Shown piece by piece: positions 1-6,787 of a stretch of 8,503 bases of DNA. The position numbers were made by a program, and so were the translations under genes. Location of the stretch: assembly GCA_902803675.1 (NCBI GenBank), contig CADCQZ010000467.1:1-8503 (forward strand). Reading direction: 5' to 3'. Every line of letters starts with the position of its first letter. Within the stretch, counting starts at the first letter, position 1. Source of the stretch: an uncultured Eubacteriales bacterium (GTDB lineage: Bacteria > Bacillota_A > Clostridia > Christensenellales > Aristaeellaceae). Under the pieces are notes generated by a model. The model saw nothing but the letters and a program-made list of their open reading frames with translations. It did no database searches and was not told where the DNA came from.

Positions 1-261
1 GAGTACGCGCATCATCTGGGCATCGCGTTCCAGATGGTGGATGACCTGCTGGACGCGGAAGGGGACGAAAAGACCCTCGGGAAGACCGTCGGCAAGGACG
101 CGTTCGCGGGCAAGACCACCTATTATTCGCTGCTGGGCCGGGAAGGCCTCAGGGAACGGGTAGCGCGTGAGACCGATCTGGCGGCAGAGGCCGTTCGGGG
201 CTTCCGCCGCGCGGATGAACTGTGTTCCCTCGCCCGGGACATGGCCCGGAGGAATAAATAA
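1..261 (+). CDS. ispA: Polyprenyl (farnesyl/geranyl) diphosphate synthase, C-terminal fragment
   Basis: The frame is open from the first base and ends at TAA 259-261, giving the last 86 residues of a trans-isoprenyl diphosphate synthase whose N-terminus lies outside the window. Seen directly: FQMVDDLLD near the start of the fragment, which is the second aspartate-rich motif (DDxxD) that binds Mg2+ and the diphosphate of isopentenyl diphosphate. It is followed by GKTVGKD and GKTTYYSLLG, the lysine/threonine-rich stretch and helix typical of IspA-type short-chain synthases. The family condenses isopentenyl diphosphate with allylic diphosphates to make geranyl or farnesyl diphosphate in the cytoplasm, feeding undecaprenyl and quinone synthesis. 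Chain length cannot be read from this fragment, because the first aspartate motif and the residues before it are missing. In many bacteria dxs follows ispA; here a small membrane protein follows after 35 nt. The family call is secure, the exact product less so. Confidence 0.9.
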   Translation, partial: EYAHHLGIAFQMVDDLLDAEGDEKTLGKTVGKDAFAGKTTYYSLLGREGLRERVARETDLAAEAVRGFRRADELCSLARDMARRNK

Positions 262-296
262 ACGGATCCTGAAACAATTCAAGGAGGTCGGATCGT

Positions 297-854
297 ATGG
301 ACCAGTTTATGGAAGAAGTATCTACCAAACGTCAGCAGGGGATGGCGACGTTCATGATCGCCGTGGCGAATGTCATGATGGTCCTCCTGGCTCTTTTCGC
401 CGTGGTGACGCTCAATTCCCTGATCAATTATGCGGCCGCGAACGGGTTCGATGCCACATTCTTTTACAATCTGGTGATCCTGCTGTTCTGCGCCGGCTGC
501 GCGGTGCTGCTGTTCTTCAAGCGGGACACGCTCAGGACCGATTATGAGTACACCTTCACCAACGGCATCCTGGATTTCGCCCAGGTGTTCAACAATAAAA
601 AGCGCAAGAATCTGGGCACGATGAACCTGAAAAACATCGAGGCCTGCGGTGAGGTGTCCTCCGGCTCCTTCAACCGGTACATCTCCATGCCGGGCATCAA
701 AAAGAACAACTGGTTCGCCAACCGGGACGGCAAGCTGTTCTATCTGTATTTCTCCAAGGACAATGTCAAGCGCATCATCATCATCGAACCCAGCGAGGAG
801 ATGGCGAACCTGATCAGGCGCGCGGTCAATCCCGGCGTGTACCAGATCAACTGA
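297..854 (+). CDS. Small two-helix membrane protein, DUF6106-like, function unknown
   Basis: A 185-residue protein starts at ATG 297 behind a strong AAGGAGG site (281-287, 9 nt spacer). It has a short polar N-terminus, two hydrophobic helices at about residues 17-40 and 55-75, and a basic soluble C-terminal half of about 110 residues. The hairpin has only a short loop, so both termini should lie on the same side; the Lys/Arg-rich stretch after helix 2 (FFKRDTLR, later NNKKRKN) suggests the cytoplasm. The C-terminal half (DYEYTFTNGILDFAQVF onward) alternates polar and hydrophobic residues like a beta-rich domain. The layout resembles bacterial PH-domain membrane proteins of the YcxB type. I assign it to the clostridial DUF6106 family from memory of the pattern, without a search. 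No catalytic motif is visible. It sits between ispA and the cysteine desulfurase and is probably co-transcribed with both, but this context does not suggest a job. Confidence 0.75.
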   Translation: MDQFMEEVSTKRQQGMATFMIAVANVMMVLLALFAVVTLNSLINYAAANGFDATFFYNLVILLFCAGCAVLLFFKRDTLRTDYEYTFTNGILDFAQVFNNKKRKNLGTMNLKNIEACGEVSSGSFNRYISMPGIKKNNWFANRDGKLFYLYFSKDNVKRIIIIEPSEEMANLIRRAVNPGVYQIN

Positions 855-880
855 CGCGTATCCCCCGATCTGTGACGAAC

Positions 881-888
881 GAAAGAGG
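881..888 (+). promoter_or_regulatory. Ribosome binding site supporting a TTG start
   Basis: GAAAGAGG lies 6 nt before TTG 895. No ATG or GTG in the same frame lies between this site and the conserved N-terminal IYLDNSATT motif, so the TTG is the only start that keeps the motif intact. Confidence 0.6.
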
Positions 889-894
889 CACTGA

Positions 895-2028
895 TTGATC
901 TATCTGGATAACAGCGCGACCACCAGGGTATGCCCCGAAGCGGTCGCGGCGATGACCGAGGCCATGACGGAGGATTTTTTCAATCCCTCCGCCCTGTACG
1001 CGCCTTCGGCAAAGGTAAAGGTGCGCGTGGACGAGGTCCGCGCGCTGCTGCTCAAAGAGCTGAACTGCCCGGGAGGGCAGGTCATCTTCACCTCCGGCGG
1101 CACGGAGAGCGACAACCTGGCGGTGATGGGCCACTTGAGCGGCCTGAGGCAGGGACGGGTGCTCTATACCGCCGGGGAGCATCCGGCTGTCAGGGAAGCG
1201 GTGCGTGCCGTGCCCTATGTGACGGCTGAGGAGATCCCCCTGACGGGGGAGGGCCTGCCTGATCTGGAGGCCCTGGCGGAGCTTCTCCGGGAAGATGTGA
1301 AGCTGATCTGCGTGATGCAGGTCAACAACGAGACCGGAGCCGTGAGCCCGCTGAAGGAGATCGCGGCGCTCAGAGACCGGCTGTGTCCCGACGCGGCGCT
1401 CCATGTGGACGGTGTACAGGGGTTCCTGCGCGTCCCGATGCCTATGGACCGCCTGAAGGTCGACAGCTATGCCCTCTCCGCGCATAAGATCCGCGGGCCC
1501 AAGGGCATGGGCGCCCTGGTGACGCGTTCCGGTTTCAGGCTCGCGCCCAGGATCTACGGCGGCGGGCAGGAAAAGGGACTGCGTTCCGGGACGGAGAACA
1601 TCCCGGGCATCCTGGGCCTCGGAGCCGCCGTGAACGCTTATCCGAGGGACAATGATATGGCGAAAGTCAAGGCCCGGCTTTATGAGCGGCTCATGGGAGC
1701 CGTGCCCGGCGCCAAAGTGAACGGCCCCCTTCCCGGCAGTCCGGCGGCCGCGCCCCATATCCTCAACATGTCCCTGCCGCCCGTGCGCTCGGAAACGATG
1801 GTCCATGCCCTGGAGACCGCGGGGATCTACATCGGGGTGGGCTCCGCCTGCGGGTCCCGCAAGCAGAAGATCAGCCCCGTGCTCAAAGCCATGCATGTCA
1901 GGCCGGCCCTGGCGGAGAGCGCCCTGCGCTTCAGCCTGAGCCCCGATAACACATTGGAGGAAATGGACGAGGCGGCGGAGGAGATCGCCAGGCAGCATGC
2001 CCTGTGGGCCCCCTTTCAACGCAGATGA
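895..2028 (+). CDS. Cysteine desulfurase (NifS/IscS-type, NifZ-like partner of ThiI)
   Basis: This 377-residue PLP enzyme of aminotransferase class V takes sulfur from L-cysteine, leaving alanine and an enzyme-bound persulfide. Visible landmarks are the N-terminal IYLDNSATT, SGGTESDN at 67-74, His96 over the PLP ring, NNETG at 144-148, Asp172 and Gln175 for cofactor binding, and LSAHKIRGPKG with Lys198 as the Schiff-base lysine. RSGTEN follows at 230-235, and the loop GVGSACGSRKQK carries the catalytic Cys319. All expected catalytic residues are present and the length is normal. The start is TTG 895, since the conserved motif begins at the next codon. thiI follows after 12 nt, matching the nifZ-thiI pair of Bacillus, where the desulfurase passes sulfur straight to ThiI. 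No scaffold gene (iscU/nifU) lies in the window, so a role in tRNA thiolation is favoured over general Fe-S assembly. That role is inferred from context. Confidence 0.93.
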   Translation: MIYLDNSATTRVCPEAVAAMTEAMTEDFFNPSALYAPSAKVKVRVDEVRALLLKELNCPGGQVIFTSGGTESDNLAVMGHLSGLRQGRVLYTAGEHPAVREAVRAVPYVTAEEIPLTGEGLPDLEALAELLREDVKLICVMQVNNETGAVSPLKEIAALRDRLCPDAALHVDGVQGFLRVPMPMDRLKVDSYALSAHKIRGPKGMGALVTRSGFRLAPRIYGGGQEKGLRSGTENIPGILGLGAAVNAYPRDNDMAKVKARLYERLMGAVPGAKVNGPLPGSPAAAPHILNMSLPPVRSETMVHALETAGIYIGVGSACGSRKQKISPVLKAMHVRPALAESALRFSLSPDNTLEEMDEAAEEIARQHALWAPFQRR

Positions 2029-2040
2029 TCCGGAGGGAAA

Positions 2041-3216
2041 ATGAAAAGCGATATCATTCTTGTCAAATACGGTGAGATCTATCTGAAGGGCCTGAACAGG
2101 CCCCAGTTCATGCGGGCCCTGGTGCAGCGGGTGCGCCAGAGCCTGGAAGGTACCGGCGCCGAGGTGACGCTGCATGACGCCCGGATCCTGGTCCGCGGTT
2201 ACGAGGACAGGGACGAGGCGGTCCTGAGGATCAGGAAAGTGTTCGGCGTGCATTCCGTCTGCCCCGCGGTGGAGATGGATAAGGAAGATTTCAATACGGT
2301 CCTGGAAGCGGCCGCGGAAATGATGAGCGCCTTTACCGGGACCTTCAAGGTGGACGCCCGCCGGTCCGACAAACATTATTTCCTGGATACTCCGGGCCTG
2401 AACGCCCGGATCGGGGAGTATATCCTCGAAAACGCCGGCGGTTCGCTCACGGTGGACGTCCGTAAGCCGGATCATGTGCTGCGCGTGGAGATCCGGGACA
2501 AGGCGTACCTCTACTCCCAGGTGCTGCCCGCGGCGGGCGGCATGCCGGTGGGCACCGGCGGCAAGGCGGCCCTGCTCCTTTCCGGCGGGATCGACAGTCC
2601 GGTGGCGGGCTATATGATCGCCAAAAGGGGCGTGGAGCTCATCGCCGTGCACTATCATTCCTTCCCTTACACCAGTGAGCAGGCCAGGCAGAAGGTGCTG
2701 GACCTGGCGCAGATCCTGGCCGGGTACTGCTGCGGCATCAAGGTGTACATCGTGCCCTTCACCGCGGTACAGACCGCGATCCACCAGCGCTGCCCCGAGG
2801 ACTACACCACCCTCATCATGCGGCGCTGCATGATGCGCATCGCCGAGACCATCGCCAGGAAGGAACACTGCGGCGCTCTGGTGACCGGCGAGAGCCTGGG
2901 GCAGGTCGCCAGCCAGACCATGGAAGCCCTCAACGCCACGGACGCTGTGGCCGGGATGCCCGTTTTCCGGCCGCTGATCGGTTTCGACAAGATCGAGATC
3001 ATCCATCGTGCCGAGCAGATCGGTACCCTGGAGATATCCAACCTGCCTTTTGAGGACTGCTGCACCGTATTCACCCCCCGCCATCCCGCGACGCGGCCCC
3101 GCCTTGAAAAGGTCGAAGAGGCCGAAAAAGACCTGGATGCCGGTGAACTGATGCGTGAGGCGGTGGAAAAAGCGGAATGTGTCCGCTTTAACGCGCATGG
3201 GGAGAGGATGGCATGA
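2041..3216 (+). CDS. thiI: tRNA 4-thiouridine sulfurtransferase ThiI, without rhodanese domain
   Basis: A 391-residue cytoplasmic enzyme that adenylates uridine 8 of tRNA and replaces its oxygen with sulfur; the family also serves sulfur transfer to ThiS for the thiamine thiazole ring. Order of parts: an N-terminal ferredoxin-like domain opening with LVKYGEIYLKG (about 1-75), a THUMP RNA-binding domain (about 76-165), and a PP-loop ATP pyrophosphatase domain with SGGIDSP at 181-187. Also seen are HYHSFPYTSE at 204-213, RRCMMRIAE at 261-269, GESLGQVASQT at 283-293 and a C-terminal FEDCCTVFTPRHP with Cys340/Cys341. The protein stops there, so it lacks the C-terminal rhodanese domain of the longer E. 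coli form. Sulfur therefore probably comes directly from the adjacent desulfurase, with Cys340 or Cys341 the likely acceptor (inferred). ATG 2041 has CGGAGGG at 2031-2037. The stop overlaps the dapF start in ATGA, which points to translational coupling. Confidence 0.96.
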   Translation: MKSDIILVKYGEIYLKGLNRPQFMRALVQRVRQSLEGTGAEVTLHDARILVRGYEDRDEAVLRIRKVFGVHSVCPAVEMDKEDFNTVLEAAAEMMSAFTGTFKVDARRSDKHYFLDTPGLNARIGEYILENAGGSLTVDVRKPDHVLRVEIRDKAYLYSQVLPAAGGMPVGTGGKAALLLSGGIDSPVAGYMIAKRGVELIAVHYHSFPYTSEQARQKVLDLAQILAGYCCGIKVYIVPFTAVQTAIHQRCPEDYTTLIMRRCMMRIAETIARKEHCGALVTGESLGQVASQTMEALNATDAVAGMPVFRPLIGFDKIEIIHRAEQIGTLEISNLPFEDCCTVFTPRHPATRPRLEKVEEAEKDLDAGELMREAVEKAECVRFNAHGERMA

Positions 3217-4067
3217 GATTTTATAAGGCCCATGGCCTCGGGAACGATTTTGTGCTCCTGTGGGAGGACGAGGCGCCCCGCAATACGGACTGGGGACGGA
3301 CGGCGATAACGATCTGCGACAGGCACACGGGCATCGGCGCGGACGGGATCCTGCTTTTGTCGCCCTGCGGGAACGCCGATTTTTTCATGTCGGTGTACAA
3401 CAGCGACGGCAGCCGGGCGCAGATGTGCGGCAACGGCATCCGCTGCGCGGCCCTGACGGCCCGCCTGAGCGGCCGGGCAGCCGGCGACGAGATGACGGTG
3501 GATACCCTGTCCGGGCTCCAGCGTATCAGGGTCGATATGAACGGCGCCGACGCCCTGGTGACGGTCAACATGGGTCAGCCTGTTTTTACCCGGGAAGCGC
3601 TGGGCATCAAAGCGCCCGATATCGATCCTGACAATGTCGTCCTCACGTCGGGCGGGGAAGAAGTCACTGTGCATGGCGTCTTCATGGGCGTGCCCCACGG
3701 CATCGTGTTCACCGATGACGTGTCCCGGGAGCATGTGGCTGCCCTGGGGCCCGGGATCGAGAAGCATCCGGTGTTTTCAGAAGGGATCAACGCCGACTTC
3801 GTGCGGGTCGAAGAGGATGGCAGCCTGACCATCCGGACCTGGGAGAGAGGCGCCGGACCCACCCTGGCCTGCGGCACCGGCGCGTGTGCCGCCGCGGTGA
3901 TCCATGAGCGCCTGACGGGCGCCGCCGGGCCGAGAGTGGTGAGACCTCTTCTGGGCGCGATGACGATCGAAAGAAGACCTGACGGGGTCTATATGACGGG
4001 GCCGGCGCAGATCGTCTGTACCGGCGACGTGGATACGGGCCGTTATTTCAGCCTGAAGGAGGCGTAA
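3213..4067 (+). CDS. dapF: Diaminopimelate epimerase
   Basis: A 284-residue cofactor-independent racemase that converts LL- to meso-diaminopimelate, the last step before lysine and the source of the peptidoglycan cross-link residue. The two-fold fold is recognisable: KAHGLGNDF at 5-13 with Asn11; RHTGIGADG at 37-45; YNSDGSRAQMCGNGIRC at 62-78 with catalytic Cys72; INADFV at 192-197; WERGAGPTLACGTGACAA at 210-227 with Glu211, Arg212 and the second catalytic Cys220; and the C-terminal MTGPA at 261-265. Length is normal. One oddity: the usual GNPH motif reads GVPH at 159-162, so the asparagine that contacts substrate in known structures is Val160. Both cysteines and the other substrate-binding residues are intact, so I still expect an active epimerase. 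The start overlaps the thiI stop by 4 nt and has GGAGAGG at 3201-3207. The next gene begins 4 nt after the stop. Confidence 0.95.
   Translation: MRFYKAHGLGNDFVLLWEDEAPRNTDWGRTAITICDRHTGIGADGILLLSPCGNADFFMSVYNSDGSRAQMCGNGIRCAALTARLSGRAAGDEMTVDTLSGLQRIRVDMNGADALVTVNMGQPVFTREALGIKAPDIDPDNVVLTSGGEEVTVHGVFMGVPHGIVFTDDVSREHVAALGPGIEKHPVFSEGINADFVRVEEDGSLTIRTWERGAGPTLACGTGACAAAVIHERLTGAAGPRVVRPLLGAMTIERRPDGVYMTGPAQIVCTGDVDTGRYFSLKEA
4056..4062 (+). promoter_or_regulatory. Ribosome binding site at the end of dapF
   Basis: AAGGAGG lies inside the last dapF codons. It is 9 nt before ATG 4072 and 6 nt before an in-frame TTG at 4069. ATG at a good spacing is preferred; the choice changes the protein by one residue only. 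Confidence 0.65.
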
Positions 4068-4071
4068 GTTG

Positions 4072-5589
4072 ATGAAAAGGATCCTTTCCATAGGGCTCGT
4101 GATGCTTTTCCTTGCCGGAGCGGTGACGGTCACGGCCGAGAATACCGCGCCGGAAGCGGATCTCATCATCGCGGGGCTGGATACCACCCAGTACCGCAGC
4201 TGGAGCGATCACGCCTTTTTTGCCGCCATGGACGAATTGACGGGCCTCCATGTCGGGACGAGGCAGTTCGTCAGCGCGGAGGAATGGAAAAAGTATAAAT
4301 CCTCCATGACCAAAGGGGACGCGGATATGCCGGACGCGCTTTTCATGGCGCAGCTGAGCCAGGCGGAGTGCGAGACCATGACCGCCTCGGGCGTGCTGAT
4401 CGACCTGAAACCGTATCTGGAGGAATGCTGCCCGAACCTGACGGCGCTGCTGGACCGCTTCCCGGCTTACAGGGACGCGATCACCCTGAAGGACGGAACG
4501 ATCCCCGCCCTGCCCTACATCAATGAGACCCCGTCCCAGAACGTGATGTGGATCAATAAAAAGTTCCTGAGCCGGGTGCGCATGCAGGCGCCGAATACCC
4601 TGGAGGAACTGGAAGCGGTCCTCAGGGCGTTCAAAGCCGCGGACTGCAACGGGAACGGCCGGGCGGAGGATGAGAAGCCCCTGGGCTTCATGGGTCCTTT
4701 CGATCTTAAATTCCTGGCCCATGCCTTCGGCATCGTCGCCAACGACTACAATCTTTGCGTGCGTGACGGACAGGTGGTCTTTGCCCCGGCGGAGGATGAT
4801 TACCGCCTCTTTATCGCCTGGTGCCGTGATATGTACGCTGCAGGTCTCCTGGACAAGGACGGCTTCACCACCAGCGATGCCCTGCGCGAGGTGACGGATG
4901 AAAAGAAGGATCAGGTCTACGGTATCGTCCTGGCCCCGCTGATCTCCAACTTCCTGCCCGCCCAGTGGCAGGCGGATTATGAGCCTCTGATGCCTCTGGA
5001 ATTCGAGGGCAGACGTGTTTACCGTGATTTCGGCACCGGCCTGATCCGGGGCACCTTCGCCGTGACGAGCCATTGCAAGGACGTGCCGGCGGCGCTGCGC
5101 TGGGTGGACGCTCTGTATGGGGAGGAAGGCGCTGTTCTGGCTGCCGTGGGCAAAAGGAACAGGGACTTCCTGGTGGACGGGGACGGCACCTGGCGCCTGA
5201 CGGAGAGCTCCAAATCCAACAGCTACTATACCATCACCAATGTGCTCTCCTCATCCGTCGCTTATCCGGGCTATTCCGCGGATGATTTCCAGAGCCGCTA
5301 CGGTGACGCGGACCTGGGCGGCGTATTGAAAGCGCTGAAAGACTTCAACAGTTACTGTGTGCTGCCCTTCCCGTATGTCAGCCTGACGAATGACCAGGCA
5401 TCGAGGATCTCTGAGCTCCAGGCCAAACTGGGGCCCATGGTGGACATCGCCATCGCTCAGTGGGTGCTCGGGGAACGGGATCTCACCGAAGAGACTTATT
5501 CCGCTTTCGTCACATCCCTGAAGGAAGCCGGGATGGATGAGTTCCTGGCCCTGTGGCAGGATGTGTACGACGGCCGGGACGGGGAGTGA
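4072..5589 (+). CDS. Exported extracellular solute-binding protein (family 1, YtcQ/LplA-like), orphan
   Basis: A 505-residue protein with a clear signal peptide: MKR, a hydrophobic core LSIGLVMLFLAGAV, and a likely cut after VTA at residue 22. There is no lipobox cysteine. The mature part has the layout of a large carbohydrate-type ABC substrate-binding protein. An N-terminal lobe carries MPDALFMAQ, followed by DGTIPALPYINETP and a new-lobe segment VMWINKKFLSRV. Then come NTLEELEAVLRAFKAAD running into a calcium-loop-like DCNGNGRAEDE at 191-201, a long C-terminal lobe (FGTGLIRGTFAVTS, ALRWVDALYGEEG), and an amphipathic helical tail ending EFLALWQDVYDGRDGE. This matches family-1 binding proteins that deliver sugars or peptides to a permease. 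No permease or ATPase gene is nearby: dapF lies 4 nt upstream and tsaE 8 nt downstream. The mature protein holds eight cysteines (100, 119, 120, 192, 229, 251, 335, 429). The ligand cannot be told. An in-frame TTG at 4069 is the alternative start. Confidence 0.85.
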   Translation: MKRILSIGLVMLFLAGAVTVTAENTAPEADLIIAGLDTTQYRSWSDHAFFAAMDELTGLHVGTRQFVSAEEWKKYKSSMTKGDADMPDALFMAQLSQAECETMTASGVLIDLKPYLEECCPNLTALLDRFPAYRDAITLKDGTIPALPYINETPSQNVMWINKKFLSRVRMQAPNTLEELEAVLRAFKAADCNGNGRAEDEKPLGFMGPFDLKFLAHAFGIVANDYNLCVRDGQVVFAPAEDDYRLFIAWCRDMYAAGLLDKDGFTTSDALREVTDEKKDQVYGIVLAPLISNFLPAQWQADYEPLMPLEFEGRRVYRDFGTGLIRGTFAVTSHCKDVPAALRWVDALYGEEGAVLAAVGKRNRDFLVDGDGTWRLTESSKSNSYYTITNVLSSSVAYPGYSADDFQSRYGDADLGGVLKALKDFNSYCVLPFPYVSLTNDQASRISELQAKLGPMVDIAIAQWVLGERDLTEETYSAFVTSLKEAGMDEFLALWQDVYDGRDGE

Positions 5590-5597
5590 CCGTCAGG

Positions 5598-6086
5598 ATG
5601 CGTTTGAAGTTTACGACCCGCTCGGCGGAGGAGACGAGGGCGCTGGGCGCCCTTTTGTCACGGGATCTGCGGGCGGGGGACCTGGTGGTCTTAAGGGGAG
5701 ATCTGGGGGCCGGCAAGAGCGAGATGAGCCGGGGCATCCTGCGCGGCAAGGGCGTCCGGGGACCGATCCCGAGCCCCACGTTCACCCTTATGAACATGTA
5801 TGAGGCGGATGGGGAGACGCTCTGCCATTTCGACTGGTACAGGATCGCGGACCCGGAGGAGATCTGGGAAGCCGGTTTCCATGAGATGCTGCCGGGAGAT
5901 ACCCTGGCCATCGTGGAATGGCCCGAGCGGGCCGAGGAGGCCCTGCAGGACTGCCGCCTGGAAGTGCGCATCACGGCGGGACCCGGCGAGGATGAGCGGT
6001 GTATCACCCTGGACCCCGAGGGGGGATTTCATTCCCTTGATACGCTTTTGAAGGATATGGAACATTTGGGAGGTTCGATCGAATGA
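5598..6086 (+). CDS. tsaE: tRNA t6A synthesis ATPase TsaE
   Basis: A 162-residue P-loop ATPase that works with TsaB and TsaD in making N6-threonylcarbamoyladenosine at tRNA position 37; its ATP hydrolysis resets the TsaBD complex. Visible motifs are FTTRSAEETRALG at 5-17, the Walker A GDLGAGKS at 34-41, SPTFTLMNMYE at 59-69, HFDWYRIADPEEIWEAGF at 77-94 and the closing IVEWPERAEE at 105-114, all in the family order. The Walker A loop has GKS-E where GKT-T is common; the serine keeps the Mg2+-coordinating hydroxyl. I chose ATG 5598 because the family begins just before the threonine-rich first motif. The weak GGGGAG at 5581-5586 is 11 nt upstream. An in-frame GTG at 5586 overlapping the previous stop as GTGA is a plausible alternative adding four residues. 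The stop overlaps the tsaB start in ATGA. Confidence 0.95.
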   Translation: MRLKFTTRSAEETRALGALLSRDLRAGDLVVLRGDLGAGKSEMSRGILRGKGVRGPIPSPTFTLMNMYEADGETLCHFDWYRIADPEEIWEAGFHEMLPGDTLAIVEWPERAEEALQDCRLEVRITAGPGEDERCITLDPEGGFHSLDTLLKDMEHLGGSIE

Positions 6087-6787
6087 ACGTCCTGGCTCTG
6101 GATACATCCGGCCCCGTGGCCGGCGTGGCGGTGGCTTCGGAGGGCCTGATCCGCTATGAGGCGGCGGTCCGCAACGGCCTGACGCATTCCGTGAATCTGA
6201 TGCCCATGATGGAAGAGGCCCTGACGCGTTCCGGCCTGGCTTTGAAGGATATGGATCTGATCGCCGTGACGGTGGGCCCAGGTTCCTTCACCGGAGTGCG
6301 TCTGGGCGTGGAGGCGGCCAAGGCGACGGCTCATGTGCTGGATATCCCCTGCCTGGGCGTGGATGCCCTGGAGGCGACGGCTCTGAACATCACGGGCTTT
6401 GAAGGCGTGATCTGCCCCATTCAGGACGCGCGGGCACAGCAGGTGTACGGCGCGGCCTTTTCGGGAACGGATCACAAGCGCCTGATGGAGGATGCGCCCA
6501 TGCCCCTCACAGACTACGCCGACGCGGTGGAGGCTTTTTCTGGGCCGCTGATGTTCCTGGGCGACGGCACGCTCAAATACAGGGAATGGCTCGCGGAAAG
6601 GTTCCCGGAACCGGGCAGGGTCTTCTTCGCTCCGCCGGAGCACGGCTATCTGCGCCCGGCGGCCGTGGCAGCCTGGGCGATGCGACACCCGGAAGGGAAG
6701 GTGTCCTGGCAGGATCTGATGCCCCTGTATCTGCGGCCGCCGCAGGCGGAACGCCAGAGGAACCTTGTGGAGAGAGCGCATGGATGA
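6083..6787 (+). CDS. tsaB: tRNA t6A synthesis protein TsaB
   Basis: A 234-residue ASKHA-fold protein, the inactive partner that forms a heterodimer with the catalytic TsaD (Kae1) and recruits TsaE. Seen: the N-terminal phosphate-1-like strand MNVLALDTSG, THSVNLMPMMEEAL at 34-47, the hallmark VGPGSFTGVRLGVEAAK at 64-80, IQDARAQQVYGAAF at 113-126, GDGTLKYREWL in the C-terminal half, and the closing MPLYLRPPQAER near residues 214-225. It lacks the metal-binding histidine pair expected of TsaD, which separates it from that paralogue. Length fits the family. ATG 6083 overlaps the tsaE stop and has GGGAGG at 6068-6073 with a 9-nt spacer. The gene runs 8 nt into rimI, so tsaE, tsaB and rimI are probably translationally coupled. 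No tsaD lies in the window. Confidence 0.96.
   Translation: MNVLALDTSGPVAGVAVASEGLIRYEAAVRNGLTHSVNLMPMMEEALTRSGLALKDMDLIAVTVGPGSFTGVRLGVEAAKATAHVLDIPCLGVDALEATALNITGFEGVICPIQDARAQQVYGAAFSGTDHKRLMEDAPMPLTDYADAVEAFSGPLMFLGDGTLKYREWLAERFPEPGRVFFAPPEHGYLRPAAVAAWAMRHPEGKVSWQDLMPLYLRPPQAERQRNLVERAHG

Noticed and set aside
855..894. Possible terminator or promoter in the gap before the desulfurase
   Set aside because: No stem-loop followed by a T-run and no convincing -35/-10 pair can be seen in these 40 nt; the same is true of 262-296 and 7275-7307.
847..3198. A 783-codon open frame on the minus strand, opposite the desulfurase and thiI
   Set aside because: It lies exactly antisense to two clearly conserved genes, and its translation is rich in His, Gly, Arg and Gln with no recognisable domain. 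Long antisense frames like this are expected from GC-rich codon bias in the true genes.
4123..4133. Short inverted repeat GTGAC-G-GTCAC
   Set aside because: It falls inside the signal-peptide codons of the solute-binding protein, is only 5 bp per arm with a 1-nt centre, and is not repeated elsewhere; chance is sufficient.
2802..5073. Further long minus-strand frames opposite thiI, dapF and the solute-binding protein (2802-3767, 4048-5073)
   Set aside because: Same reasoning: they are antisense to well-supported genes, have low-complexity His/Arg/Gly-rich translations, no credible ribosome site and no family motif.
6765..6779. Upstream TTG start for rimI
   Set aside because: It would add five residues not expected for the family, and ATG 6780 has a ribosome site at suitable spacing.
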